Below, one piece after another: positions 1 through 14,084 of a stretch of DNA of 64,000 nucleotides (position 1 is its first letter; every line of letters begins with the position of its first letter). Made by a program: the position numbers and the translations under genes. Origin of the DNA: Cyanobium sp. NIES-981. Lineage in GTDB: Bacteria > Cyanobacteriota > Cyanobacteriia > PCC-6307 > Cyanobiaceae. Location: positions 2,046,001 through 2,110,000 of the forward strand of contig NZ_LT578417.1 in assembly GCF_900088535.1 (NCBI RefSeq). The letters are read 5' to 3'. Under the pieces are notes generated by a model. It was not told the origin of the DNA. It saw nothing but the letters and a program-made list of their open reading frames with translations, and ran no database searches.

Positions 1-293
1 GGCAGGGGGGTGAGGCTGGGGCCCAGGTTCAGGAACCCCTGCAGCGCCAGCCCCAGGCCCACCAGGAAGAGCGCCACCCCGCCGATCGCCACGGGCAGGG
101 GCCAGGCGTAGCCCCAGGCCCCGGGCGCCGGCCAGGGCGGCAGCAGGTGGGCGGCGATCAGCAGCAGCTGGGCCAGCAGCCACCACTCACCGCGGCGGTT
201 GTCGCGCCAGCCCGCCCAGGTGAGGCCCCAGCGCTGCAGCAGCTTGCCTGGGGCCGGGGAGCGCTCAGGTGGGGATTTCGGCGAGGGGGTCAA
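1..293 (-). CDS. Isoprenylcysteine carboxyl methyltransferase-like membrane protein (partial, N-terminus)
   Basis: This is the N-terminal part of a membrane protein whose 3' end lies outside the window. A TTG start at 291-293 is proposed because a GGAGG sits about 7 bases upstream inside the preceding antiporter gene, and the frame is open from there to the window edge. The product begins with a polar segment containing GWRDNRRGEWW, followed by two hydrophobic helices. This pattern resembles cyanobacterial proteins of the isoprenylcysteine methyltransferase / phospholipid methyltransferase fold. The catalytic C-terminal half is not visible, so the family call is tentative and the substrate unknown. 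The 29-bp overlap with the antiporter suggests co-transcription and translational coupling. Confidence 0.55.
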   Translation of the reverse strand, partial: MTPSPKSPPERSPAPGKLLQRWGLTWAGWRDNRRGEWWLLAQLLLIAAHLLPPWPAPGAWGYAWPLPVAIGGVALFLVGLGLALQGFLNLGPSLTPL

Positions 294-1620
294 GGTCTGG
301 TCCTCCGGATTGGCCGCCCAGCACCAGTCTGAGCAGCACCGGGGCCAGGAAGGTGGTGCCGATCACCATCAGCAGGATCGCCGCCTCCAGGGGCTTGCTC
401 AGCAGGCCGGCCTGGCTGCCCAGGCCCAGGAAGATCAGGCCCACCTCGCCGCGGGGCATCATCCCCAGCCCCACCACCAGCCGGTTGGTCTTCTCCTTGC
501 TGAGGTAGCTCCAGCCGGCCGCCACCTTGCCCAGGATCGCCACCGTGAGCAGGAAGCCGGCGATGATCAGGCCCTCGCGGTTGGCGGGATCGAGCGGGTT
601 CAGCACCGAGAGGTCCATGCCGGTGCCGATCAGCACGAAGAAGATCGTGGCGAACAGCGCCACCAGGGGCTGCACCGTGCCCTGGATGGCATGGTTGTGC
701 TTCGAGCCGCTGAGGATCAGCCCCGCGGCGAAGGCCCCCAGCGCCGCCTCCAGGCCGATCGCCTGGGCGGCGAAGCAGGAGAGCGACAGCACCACGAAGG
801 AGGCCACCACCACTTCGCCCGGGGCCTTGAGCCGATCCAGCACCCAGTCGAAGGCGGGGGCGGCGGTGCGGCTCAGGAACAGGGCCGCGGCCACGAACAC
901 CCCGGCGGCCACCACCAGGCTGAGGATCGGGCCGAAGCTGAAGCCGCCGCCCCCCGCCAGGCTCACCACCACCGCCAGGATCACGATGCCGAGGATGTCG
1001 TCGAGCACCGCGGCGCCGATCACGGTCTGCCCCTCCCGGGTCTTGAGGAACTTCAGTTCGCCGAACACGCTGGCCGTGATGCCGATGGAGGTGGCGGTCA
1101 TGGCCGCGCCGGCGAACACCGCCGGGATCAAGGGCACATCGAACAGGTAGTAGAGCCCCAGGGTGCCCATCGCGAAGGGCAGCACCACGCCGGTCACCGC
1201 CACGGTGGTGGCCTGGGCCCCCACCGCCACCAGCTCGTCGAGCTCACTCTCGAGGCCGGTGAGGAAGAGCAGGGCGTAGAGCCCGATCTCCGACACCGAC
1301 TGGAGATTCGGGAAGGTTTCCTCATAGAGCCCCTGCACCGCCTGGGGGGTGAGATCGGAGAGGGAGCCCAGCAGCCCCAGGCCCCAGCTGCTCAGCTGCG
1401 CCTGGGTGTCGGGCGGCACGATCAGGTGCAGACCCGACACGCCGATCAGCACGCCGGCCACCAGTTCCCCGAGGATCGTGGGCAGCTGGATGCGCACCAT
1501 CAGCTCCGCAAGGATGCGGGCCGCCACGAAGATCACCAGGAATTCGCCGACGGAGATCAGGGTCTCGGCCACCTCGAGCTGGTGGCTGCCCACCTCGAGC
1601 AACAGGGCTGGCAAGGTCAT
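265..1620 (-). CDS. CPA2-family Na+/H+ (cation:proton) antiporter
   Basis: A 451-residue, strongly hydrophobic protein with about a dozen predicted membrane helices. The helix containing GAAVLDDILGIVIL (about residues 202-215) carries the adjacent aspartate pair of electrogenic CPA2 antiporters of the NapA/KefB type. TSIGIT (about 177-182) precedes it, and FLTGLE lies near 119-124. The length matches the family, and no C-terminal TrkA-N domain is present, so it is a bare transporter like cyanobacterial NhaS3. The expected role is exchange of Na+ (or K+) for H+ across the plasma or thylakoid membrane for pH and salt homeostasis. Ion specificity cannot be read from the sequence. It runs divergently from the phosphoketolase gene and overlaps the next gene downstream. 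Confidence 0.88.
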   Translation of the reverse strand: MTLPALLLEVGSHQLEVAETLISVGEFLVIFVAARILAELMVRIQLPTILGELVAGVLIGVSGLHLIVPPDTQAQLSSWGLGLLGSLSDLTPQAVQGLYEETFPNLQSVSEIGLYALLFLTGLESELDELVAVGAQATTVAVTGVVLPFAMGTLGLYYLFDVPLIPAVFAGAAMTATSIGITASVFGELKFLKTREGQTVIGAAVLDDILGIVILAVVVSLAGGGGFSFGPILSLVVAAGVFVAAALFLSRTAAPAFDWVLDRLKAPGEVVVASFVVLSLSCFAAQAIGLEAALGAFAAGLILSGSKHNHAIQGTVQPLVALFATIFFVLIGTGMDLSVLNPLDPANREGLIIAGFLLTVAILGKVAAGWSYLSKEKTNRLVVGLGMMPRGEVGLIFLGLGSQAGLLSKPLEAAILLMVIGTTFLAPVLLRLVLGGQSGGPDLDPLAEIPT

Positions 1621-1751
1621 GAAGGTCTGCTGATGGCGCCGACGGTACCGCCGGTGCCGATGTTCGGACGCAGATCTCTAGGCAGTCACGCCCTGCGCCC
1701 GTGGCCACCATCGCTACCGTCCGACTAGGCCATTGCCGGCAGCTGAACGCG

Positions 1752-4189
1752 ATGGGAGCGATTCTCGACACCACGATCCCCTGCCTCGCCAGCCCCCTCC
1801 CCCCGCTGGCCTCCGGCCCTTCGGATCAGCACCTCGCCCTGATCGACCGCTGGTGGCGCGCCGCCAACTACCTGGCGGTGGGCATGATCTATCTGCAGGA
1901 CAATCCCCTGCTCCAGGAGCCGCTCCAACCGCATCACATCAAGAACCGCCTGCTCGGCCACTGGGGGTCGAGTCCTGGCCAGAGCTTCATCTGGGCCCAC
2001 GCCAACCGGGTGATCCGGGAGCGGGATCTGGAGATGCTCTACCTCTCCGGGCCCGGCCATGGCGCTCCCGGCGTGCTGGCGCCCACCTACCTCGACGGCA
2101 GCTACAGCGAGGTTTACCCCGACATCTCCCGCGATGCCGAGGGGATGCGGCGCTTCTTCAAGCAGTTCTCCTTCCCGGGCCACATCGGTTCCCACTGCAC
2201 CCCCGAAACGCCCGGCTCGATCCATGAGGGCGGGGAACTCGGCTACGTGCTCTCCCACGCCTGCGGGGCGGTGTTCGACAACCCCGGGTTGATCGCTCTG
2301 GCCTGCGTGGGCGATGGCGAGGCCGAAACCGGGCCCCTGGCCACCAGCTGGCACATCAACAAGTTCCTCAACCCGATCAGCGACGGCGCCGTGCTGCCGG
2401 TGCTGCACCTGAACGGCTACAAGATCGCCAACCCCACCCTGCTGGCCCGCATCCCACGCGAGGAACTGGCCAACCTCCTGCGCGGCTACGGCTGGGAACC
2501 GATCTTCGTGGAGGGTCATGAGCCCATGGCCATGCACCGCGCCATGGCGGCCGCCATGGACCTGGCCGTCAACGCCATTCAGCAGGTGCGCGCCACCTGC
2601 CGGGCCAGCGGCGAGGCGGTGCGGCCGGCCTGGCCGATGATCGTGCTGCGTTCACCCAAGGGCTGGACGGGCCCGCACGCGCTGCGCGGCCAGAAACTCG
2701 AGAACTTCTGGCGCGCCCATCAGGTGCCCCTGCCCGGGCCGAAGCACGACGCCGAGCAGCTGGCCATGCTCGAGGGCTGGCTGCGCAGCTACCGGCCGCA
2801 GGAGCTGTTCGACGCCGACGGCACCCTGCTGCCGGACCTGCAGGCCCTCTCGCCCCGGGGGCCGCGGCGCATGGGTTCCAGCCCCCATGCCAACGGCGGC
2901 CGGCTGCGCCGCAGCCTGCGCCTGCCGCCGATCGAGGCCTACGCCGTGCCGGTGGAGCAGCCCGGCCGTTCGGAACACGAGAACACCGCCCCGCTGGGGG
3001 CCCTGCTGCGCGACAGCATCGCCCGCAACCCCGACTCCCTGCGGGTGTTCGGGCCCGACGAAACGGCCTCGAACCGGCTGCAGGCCATCTACGCGGTGAG
3101 CAAGAAGGTGTGGATGGAGAACTTCCTGCCGGAGGACATGAACGGCGGTGAGCTCGCCCGCGAGGGCCGCGTGGTGGAGATGCTCTCGGAGCACACCCTG
3201 GTGGGGATGATGGAGGGCTACCTGCTCACCGGCCGCCACGGCTTCTTCCACACCTACGAGGCCTTCGCCCACGTGATCGCCTCGATGTTCAACCAGCACG
3301 CCAAGTGGCTGGAGAGCTGCATCCACCACGCGCCCTGGCGGGCGCCGGTGGGCTCCTGGAACTGCCTGATCTCCTCCACCGTGTGGCGCCAGGACCACAA
3401 CGGCTTCACCCACCAGGACCCGGGCTTCATCGACCTGGCGGGCAACAAGAGCGGCGAGGTGGTGCGGGTGTATCTGCCCCCCGATGCCAACAGCCTGCTG
3501 GCGGTGGCGGAGGAGGCGCTGGTGGAGACGAACGTCTGCAACATCATCGTGTCCGACAAGCAGAAGCACCTCCAGTACTTCAGCCTCGAGCAGGCGCGCC
3601 GGCACGTGGCCAAGGGGATCAGCCTGGTGGAGTGGGCCAGCAACGACGATGACGGCACCGAACCCGACGATCCCGATGTGGTGATGGCCTGCGCCGGCGA
3701 CATCCCCACCAAGGAGACCCTCGCCGCGGTGCAGATCCTCCGCCGTGAATGCCCCCAGCTGAAGATCCGGGTGGTGAATGTGGTGAAGCTCTTCGCCCTC
3801 ACCCAGCCCAGCGAGCATCCCCACGGCCTGAGCGACCGGGATTTCGACAGCCTGTTCACCACCGACAAGCCGGTGATGTTCAATTTCCACGGCTACCCCT
3901 GGCTGATCCACCGGCTCACCTACCGCCGCACCAACCACCGGAACTTCCATGTGCGCGGCTACAAGGAGAAGGGCAACATCAACACCCCGCTGGAGCTGGC
4001 GATGAACAACCAGATCGACCGCTTCAACCTGGTGATCGATGTGATCGACCGCGTTCCCTCCCTGGGGTCACGGGCGGCCCACGTGAAGGAACGCATGAAG
4101 AACGCCATCCTGGCGAACCGCGCCCATGCCCATGAACACGGCATGGACGCCCCCGAGATCACCCACTGGCGCTGGAGCACCCCCGAGGC

Positions 4190-4193
<4 letters not shown>
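1752..4193 (+). CDS. xfp: Phosphoketolase (xylulose-5-phosphate/fructose-6-phosphate)
   Basis: A thiamine-diphosphate enzyme that cleaves xylulose 5-phosphate (and usually fructose 6-phosphate) with phosphate to acetyl phosphate plus an aldose phosphate. Family signatures include [19 protein letters not shown] early in the protein, the phosphoketolase signature [19 protein letters not shown] (about residues 147-165), the ThDP-binding GDGEAETGP (about 187) and [15 protein letters not shown] (about 546-560). From ATG 1752 the product is 813 residues, close to the usual 790-810. An in-frame ATG at 1701 would add 17 unconserved residues. The stop overlaps the glycogen phosphorylase start (ATGA), implying coupled expression and a link between glycogen breakdown and acetyl-phosphate production. 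Confidence 0.95.
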
Positions 4194-6724
<2,531 letters not shown>

Positions 6725-6736
6725 AAGCCTTCGGGT

Positions 6737-7225
6737 TCAGCTGCGGTCGGGCAGGTCCGGTGTCTGGTGCAGGAGCCGGTTGAGCCGCAGGCGATCGGCA
6801 TTGAGGGGATCGGGGGCGAGCTCACCTGCCACCTCGCGGAACTTCTGCTCCACCTCCTCCGGCATGCGCACATCGAAGATGCGCTCCATCAGCGCCTCGA
6901 TCGAGAAGAGGTGGGCGTTGATGTTCTCCAGGTCGGCCATGGCCTGCTGGAGGGAATCCGGCTCAGGGGCCGCATCGGGCGCCACCGCGGCGCCACGGGC
7001 ATCCGCCGCCGCCGGCGTGGAAGGCTGCTGGGCCGGTGCATCGCCGGCGGCATCCGCCTGCTTCTGGAGCTCCTCCATCACCCGACCCGCCAGGGTGCGG
7101 AACGACTGCAGAGCAGCCCAGTTGAGCTCCTGCTGCTGCCGCAAGGTGGGATTTTCACGGATCAATCGGTCGTGTTCCCGATAAAACCGCTGGCAATCAG
7201 GGCACTGGCAGGGCTCTTCGGGCAC
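6737..7225 (-). CDS. Conserved hypothetical protein with N-terminal Cys-x-Cys-x2-Cys motif
   Basis: A 162-residue protein I do not recognise as a named family. The N-terminus has CQCPDCQRFYREHDRL, a cysteine cluster that could bind a metal, although only three cysteines are visible. An Ala/Pro-rich linker (about residues 58-90) follows, and then a charged helical C-terminus with NINAHLFSIEALMERIF. It looks soluble, with no signal peptide or membrane helix. It is convergent with glgP (12 bp between stops) and not clearly in an operon. Coding is supported by clean domain-like composition and the lack of a better overlapping frame. Function unknown. Confidence 0.7.
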   Translation of the reverse strand: MPEEPCQCPDCQRFYREHDRLIRENPTLRQQQELNWAALQSFRTLAGRVMEELQKQADAAGDAPAQQPSTPAAADARGAAVAPDAAPEPDSLQQAMADLENINAHLFSIEALMERIFDVRMPEEVEQKFREVAGELAPDPLNADRLRLNRLLHQTPDLPDRS

Positions 7226-7289
7226 CGCGCTCCCCAGGGAAGTCAGTCCCCATCATGGCACCGAGGGCCAGCGGGGGGCCGTGACGGCC

Positions 7290-7619
7290 TCAGGCCACCA
7301 GATTCTCCCCGTCCGCCTGTTCATCCCGGTCGTCGTCGCAGGCGGCGGGCAGGGGGATCTCAATCGAACTCACCACCTGGATCACATCGCGCAGCCGCAT
7401 GGAGTCGGCGAACCAGCCCATGGCCTGCTCGGTGTCGCCGCGGCGCTCCGCATCGCCGGCCTGCTCCTCGTGGGCCTCGGCCAGCAGGGCCAGCCAGCAG
7501 AGGCAACGGGCCTGAACCACCGAAAGGTCGATCTCATCGAGCTGGCCATCGGCCAGGCGCTCGCTCTCCTGCTGCACCAGCAGGCGCAGGCGCAGATCAT
7601 GCAGGGGCGTCATCGGCAT
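7290..7619 (-). CDS. Conserved hypothetical small acidic helical protein
   Basis: A 109-residue acidic protein, predicted mostly helical (LHDLRLRLLVQQESERLADG at the start, then a Cys/Trp/Leu-rich helix containing CLCWLALLAEAHEEQ). The C-terminus is an acidic tail rich in Asp and Glu. There is no signal peptide or membrane segment. A second in-frame ATG two codons downstream (MTPL) is an equally plausible start. It lies downstream of tRNA-Arg on the same strand with about 80 bp between them. I do not recognise the family. It has the look of a small protein conserved among picocyanobacteria, but that needs a database search. Confidence 0.65.
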   Translation of the reverse strand: MPMTPLHDLRLRLLVQQESERLADGQLDEIDLSVVQARCLCWLALLAEAHEEQAGDAERRGDTEQAMGWFADSMRLRDVIQVVSSIEIPLPAACDDDRDEQADGENLVA

Positions 7620-7669
7620 CCCGCGACTCGGTCTACGCTAGCGGCAGTGGCTGGAATCGCCATGGCACC

Positions 7670-7691
7670 ACCGGTAGCGCCAACTACCGGT
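7670..7691. repeat. Perfect 8-bp stem-loop downstream of tRNA-Arg
   Basis: ACCGGTAG (7670-7677) and CTACCGGT (7684-7691) form a perfect stem with a 6-base loop. It lies about 10 bp past the 3' end of the tRNA-Arg gene on the minus strand. No T-tract follows on either strand, so it is not a canonical intrinsic terminator. It may mark tRNA 3' processing or transcript ending. Confidence 0.5.
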
Positions 7692-7701
7692 TGGACAATC
7701 A

Positions 7702-7775
<74 letters not shown>

Positions 7776-7856
7776 CGGCGCCGCCATTATGCGGCCGGGG
7801 CGCCAGCCAGCACCCTGTCGTCGGCCCGCACCGCATCAGCAGGCATCATGGGGGGT

Positions 7857-8262
7857 GAAAGCAGGCGAGGTGATCGCGATCGGGTGAGGCAGGCCTTCGG
7901 GCCGGGCCCCAGCCCGGTTGAGGAAAGTCCGGGCTCCCCAATGGCCAGGCTTGCTGGGTAATGCCCAGTGCGGGTGACCGCGAGGAGAGTGCCACAGAAA
8001 CACACCGCCGATGGCCGGGGCCCTGCCCTGTGCACAGGCAAGGGTGCAAAGGTGCGGTAAGAGCGCACCAGCAGCATCGAGAGGTGCTGGCTCGGTAAAC
8101 CCCGGCCGGGAGCAAGGCCCAGGGACCAACGGTTGGCCATGAACACCGGTCCCGCCCCAAGTGCGCCGCTCGAGGCCGCCGGTGACGGCGGTCCCAGACA
8201 GATGATCACCCCGGGAGGGGTTCGCCCCATCCGGAACAGAACCCGGCTTACGTCCTGCTTTC
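7857..8262 (+). ncRNA. rnpB: RNase P RNA (bacterial class A)
   Basis: Hallmarks of the catalytic RNA of ribonuclease P, which matures tRNA 5' ends, occur in order. GAGGAAAGTCCGGGCTCC is the conserved P4/J3-4 side, followed by GGGTAATGCCCAGTGCGGG, then GAGGAGAGTGCCACAGAAA, AGGGTGCAAAGGTGCGGTAA, GGTAAACCCC, and the 3' signature ACAGATGATCACC with AACAGAACCCGGCTTACG. Ends were set from the P1 helix: GAAAGCAGG at 7857-7865 pairs with CCTGCTTTC at 8254-8262, and flanking G/C runs may extend it by a few pairs. It sits just upstream of the RNase III gene, so two RNA-processing genes are neighbours. Confidence 0.97.
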
Positions 8263-8304
8263 CCCCCCTTCGGCGCCGCCACGCCACCCGACCCGAAGCG
8301 CCCC

Positions 8305-9045
8305 GTGACCCCCGATCGCCGTCGCCAACTGGTGGCCTTCCTGGCCAGCCTCGGCATCGATCCCCGCCGGCAAGGCGGCCCCGGTGATGCCGCCGCGGTG
8401 CTGGCCCCGATCGAGGAGGCCCTCACCCACACCTCGGCCCGCCAGCGCTGCAACCACGAGCGGCTCGAGTTCCTCGGCGATGCAGTGCTGCGGCTGGCCG
8501 CCTCCGAATACCTGCACCGCCACCACCCGCAGCTCAGCGTGGGGAGCCAGTCGGCCCTGCGCAGCCAGCTGGTGAGCGACCGCTGGCTGGCCGAGCTGGC
8601 CGACAGCTGCGGCCTGGAGACGGTGTGGCGCATCGGGCCGATGGCCCGTGGCGACCGGGCCGGCCTGGCCACCGTGCGCGCCGAGCTGTGCGAGGCCCTG
8701 ATCGGTGCGATCTACCGCTGCTGGGGCGACTCCCTCGAGCCGGTGCACGCCTGGCTCAACCCCCACTGGCAGCTGGCCAGCCAGGAGATGCTGGCCGATC
8801 CCGACCGCCACAACTGGAAATCGGCCCTGCAGGAATGGACCCAGGGCCAGGGGCTCGGCCTGCCCAGCTACAGCTGCGAGGAGCGCAGCACCCGGCATGC
8901 CGATCCCCGCCGGTTCCATTGCCGGCTGACGCTGGCGGCAGGGGAGGCGCAGAGCTGGGAGGGCTGGGGCCGCTCGCGCCGGGCGGCGGAGCAGGATGCC
9001 GCCCGCCTGGCCCTGGCCTGGGTCAGATCTGCTCGAGGGTCGTGA
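8305..9045 (+). CDS. rnc: Ribonuclease III
   Basis: A 246-residue endoribonuclease for double-stranded RNA, used in rRNA and mRNA processing. The signature HERLEFLGDAVL lies at about residues 51-62 and the second metal-binding segment with ELCEALIGAIY at about 129-140. A C-terminal double-stranded RNA-binding domain (about 170-243) ends with RSRRAAEQDAARLAL. The start is GTG at 8305, 42 bp after the rnpB 3' end. The 3' end overlaps the convergent ndhS by 23 bp, so the two mRNAs are complementary over their ends. Confidence 0.94.
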   Translation: MTPDRRRQLVAFLASLGIDPRRQGGPGDAAAVLAPIEEALTHTSARQRCNHERLEFLGDAVLRLAASEYLHRHHPQLSVGSQSALRSQLVSDRWLAELADSCGLETVWRIGPMARGDRAGLATVRAELCEALIGAIYRCWGDSLEPVHAWLNPHWQLASQEMLADPDRHNWKSALQEWTQGQGLGLPSYSCEERSTRHADPRRFHCRLTLAAGEAQSWEGWGRSRRAAEQDAARLALAWVRSARGS

Positions 9046-9202
9046 GCGGCATGGTCACCAGCTTGTCCCAGTTGCCGCCCTCGAAGAGCACGGCGGCACG
9101 GCTGCCGCTGATGCGCTGCACGAACCCCTTGTAGCCGTTGTAGATCGAGCGCACGTCGCGCACCACCACGGTGGTGCCCGGCAGGATCGGCAGGTCGGGC
9201 AT
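9023..9202 (-). CDS. ndhS: NAD(P)H-quinone oxidoreductase subunit S
   Basis: A small SH3-like protein matching the cyanobacterial NDH-1 subunit NdhS (CRR31 type), which helps ferredoxin dock to the photosynthetic complex I on the thylakoid. The diagnostic blocks are [14 protein letters not shown] and [20 protein letters not shown] followed by DKLVT. Starting at ATG 9202 gives 59 residues, near the size of known NdhS. Upstream in-frame ATGs at 9226 and 9238 would add 8-12 residues and bring the start closer to the divergent rimM. The 3' end overlaps rnc by 23 bp, tail to tail. Confidence 0.85.
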   Translation of the reverse strand: MPDLPILPGTTVVVRDVRSIYNGYKGFVQRISGSRAAVLFEGGNWDKLVTMPLTTLEQI

Positions 9203-9261
9203 GGGAAGGAGCTGGCGTGGCGCCATTATCGGGCGCAACAGCCGGATCGGGCCTGATCGGA

Positions 9262-9780
9262 ATGCACAAGCTCCTGGTAGTGGGCAAGGTGGTGGCGGCC
9301 CAGGGTCTGCGCGGGGAGCTGCGGGTGCTGCCCATGAGCGATTTCCCCGAGCGCTTCACCCGCCCTGGCGCCCGCTGGCTGCAGCAGCGCGGCGCCGAGC
9401 CCCGGGAGGTGGAGCTGCTGGGGGGACGCCAGCTGCCGGGCAAGGAGCTGTTCGTGGTGCGTCTGGCCGGGGTGGACAGCCGCGAGGCGGCCGAGGCGCT
9501 GGTGGGGCAGGAGCTGCTGGTGCAGGCGGGCGACCGGCCCAGGCTGGCGCAGGGGGAATTCCATCTGCTTGACCTGGTGGGGCTGGAGGTGCGGCTGCTC
9601 GCCAGCGGTGAGGTGGTGGGCACCGTGACCGACCTGATCCACGCCGGCAACGACCTGCTCGCCGTGGCCGCCGGCGACCGCCAGCTGCTGATTCCCTTCG
9701 TGAGCGCGATCGTGCCGGAGGTGAAGCTCGCCGAAGGGTGGATCGGCATCACGCCGCCGCCGGGGCTGCTCGAGCTCTGA
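9262..9780 (+). CDS. rimM: Ribosome maturation factor RimM
   Basis: A 16S rRNA-processing factor acting on the 30S subunit head. The N-terminal RimM domain shows [21 protein letters not shown] hinge follows and then a PRC-barrel domain with the [21 protein letters not shown] and [13 protein letters not shown] segments. From ATG 9262 it is 172 residues, typical for the family. An in-frame start at 9217 would add 15 poorly conserved residues overlapping the possible ndhS leader. It is divergent from ndhS and followed about 60 bp later by manC on the same strand. Confidence 0.94.
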   Translation: MHKLLVVGKVVAAQGLRGELRVLPMSDFPERFTRPGARWLQQRGAEPREVELLGGRQLPGKELFVVRLAGVDSREAAEALVGQELLVQAGDRPRLAQGEFHLLDLVGLEVRLLASGEVVGTVTDLIHAGNDLLAVAAGDRQLLIPFVSAIVPEVKLAEGWIGITPPPGLLEL

Positions 9781-9841
9781 GTGCCATGAACAGCAGGCCC
9801 CTGGCCGGCTGCCGTTGAATGGGGGCGAGGCTTCGGGTCCG

Positions 9842-11347
9842 ATGAGCACCAGTCCCAGCACCAGTCGTGCCAGCACCAGTCCCAGCAGCACCACCTCCCT
9901 GGTTCCCGTGATTCTCTGCGGCGGCACGGGCACCCGCCTCTGGCCCCTCTCGCGGGCGAGCTATCCGAAGCAGTACTGGGCCCTGGGCGGCGACGGCGAC
10001 GAGACCCTGCTGCAGCAGACCGTGCAGCGCCTGGAGGGCCTGGCCGGCCTGGCACCGCCGCTGCTGATCTGCAACGAGGACCACCGCTTCATCGTGGCCG
10101 AACAGATGCGCCAGATCGGGGTGGAGCCGGCCGGCATCCTGCTCGAACCGATCGGCCGCAACACCGCCCCGGCCGTGGCGGTGGCCGCCCTGCAGGCCAC
10201 GGCCAAGGGCGACGATCCCCTGCTGCTGGTGCTGGCGGCGGATCACCTAGTGCGCGATCCGGCCCGCTTCCGGCAGACGGTCACCGCCGGGCTGGCCACG
10301 GCGGAAGCGGGCCGCCTGGTGACCTTCGGCATCGTGCCCACCGCCCCGGAGACCGGCTACGGCTACATCGAGGCGGCCGAGCCCCTGGCCGTGGCCGCCG
10401 GCAGCGCGCCCCGGGCCGTGCCGATCGCCCGCTTCGTGGAGAAGCCCGACCGGGCCACGGCCGAAGGCTTCCTCGCCTCCGGCCGCTTCACCTGGAACAG
10501 CGGCATGTTCCTGTTCCGCGCCAGCGCCGTTCTGGCGGAACTGGAGCGGCTGGCACCGGAGGTGGTGAGCGCCTGCCGCGCCGCTCTGGAGCACGACGCC
10601 GCCGACCTCGATTTTCTGCGGCTGGAGCGGGAGGCCTTCGCCGGCTGCCCCAGCGTGGCGATCGACGTGGCCGTGATGGAGAAGACGGAGCTGGGCAGCG
10701 TGCTGCCGCTGCAGGCGGGCTGGAGTGACGTGGGCAGCTGGAGCGCCCTGTGGGAAACCGCCGACCAGGACAGCGCCGGCAATGTGCTGCGCGGCCGGGT
10801 GATCAGCGAGGAGAGCCGCAACTGCTATCTGCGCAGCGAGCACCGGCTGGTGGTGGGCCTGGGCGTGGAGGATCTGGTGGTGGTGGAGACCGACGACGTG
10901 GTGCTGGTGGCCCACCGGGAGCGGGCCCAGGACGTGAAGACCGTGGTGGGCCTGCTGGAGCGGGCGGGGGCTCCCGAGAGCCGGGCCCACCGCAAGATCT
11001 ACCGGCCCTGGGGCTCCTACGACGGCGTCGTGGAGGGCGAGCGCTGGCAGGTGAAGAAGATCGTGGTGAATCCCGGCGCCAGCCTGTCGCTGCAGATGCA
11101 CCACCACCGCGCCGAGCACTGGGTGGTGGTGAAGGGAACGGCCGTGGTGGAGAAGGACGGCCACGAGGAGCTGGTGGGCGAGAACCAGAGCACCTACATC
11201 CCGCTGGGGGCCAGGCACCGGCTCAGCAACCCGGGCAAGATCCCGGTGGAGATGATCGAGGTACAGAGCGGCTCCTACCTCGGCGAGGACGACATCGTGC
11301 GCTTCGAGGACCGCTACGGGCGGAGCGACATGGCCCTGCGCCCATGA
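9842..11347 (+). CDS. manC: Mannose-1-phosphate guanylyltransferase / mannose-6-phosphate isomerase
   Basis: A 501-residue bifunctional ManC/AlgA-type enzyme making GDP-mannose for surface glycans. The nucleotidyltransferase signature GGTGTRLWPLSRASYPKQ lies near residue 26, with VEKPDRATAE and FTWNSGMFLFRA further on. The C-terminal cupin (type II phosphomannose isomerase) has YRPWGSYDGVV and SLQMHHHRAEHWVVVKGTA, including the metal-binding histidines. The first 20 residues are a low-complexity Ser/Thr stretch encoded by imperfect tandem repeats of AGCACCAGTCCC. An in-frame ATG at 9815 is less likely. The gene is convergent with glmS, 21 bp apart. Confidence 0.94.
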   Translation: MSTSPSTSRASTSPSSTTSLVPVILCGGTGTRLWPLSRASYPKQYWALGGDGDETLLQQTVQRLEGLAGLAPPLLICNEDHRFIVAEQMRQIGVEPAGILLEPIGRNTAPAVAVAALQATAKGDDPLLLVLAADHLVRDPARFRQTVTAGLATAEAGRLVTFGIVPTAPETGYGYIEAAEPLAVAAGSAPRAVPIARFVEKPDRATAEGFLASGRFTWNSGMFLFRASAVLAELERLAPEVVSACRAALEHDAADLDFLRLEREAFAGCPSVAIDVAVMEKTELGSVLPLQAGWSDVGSWSALWETADQDSAGNVLRGRVISEESRNCYLRSEHRLVVGLGVEDLVVVETDDVVLVAHRERAQDVKTVVGLLERAGAPESRAHRKIYRPWGSYDGVVEGERWQVKKIVVNPGASLSLQMHHHRAEHWVVVKGTAVVEKDGHEELVGENQSTYIPLGARHRLSNPGKIPVEMIEVQSGSYLGEDDIVRFEDRYGRSDMALRP

Positions 11348-11368
11348 GGTGCAAGCCGGGAGCCGGCC

Positions 11369-13294
<1,926 letters not shown>

Positions 13295-13308
13295 AGGGCA
13301 GGAGCAAC

Positions 13309-13332
13309 AAAAAAGCCCGGCGGGGCCGGGCC
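13309..13332 (-). terminator. Intrinsic terminator of psaC
   Basis: Read on the minus strand, a 7-bp perfect GC stem (GCCCGGC/GCCGGGC, loop CCC) is followed by six T residues. It lies between the psaC stop and the glmS start, separating the highly expressed photosystem gene from glmS. Confidence 0.9.
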
Positions 13333-13405
13333 TGAGCTTATGAGAGCTGAATGGGTGGCCCCGGCGGGGCCGGGCGGCGATGGATTCAGCCTGGTGGCAG
13401 GGGCC

Positions 13406-14076
<671 letters not shown>

Positions 14077-14084
14077 ACCGCTCC

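Noticed and set aside
13295-13405. Possible glmS ribozyme upstream of glmS
   Set aside because: The region holds the psaC terminator. No ribozyme core pattern is present and none is expected in cyanobacteria.
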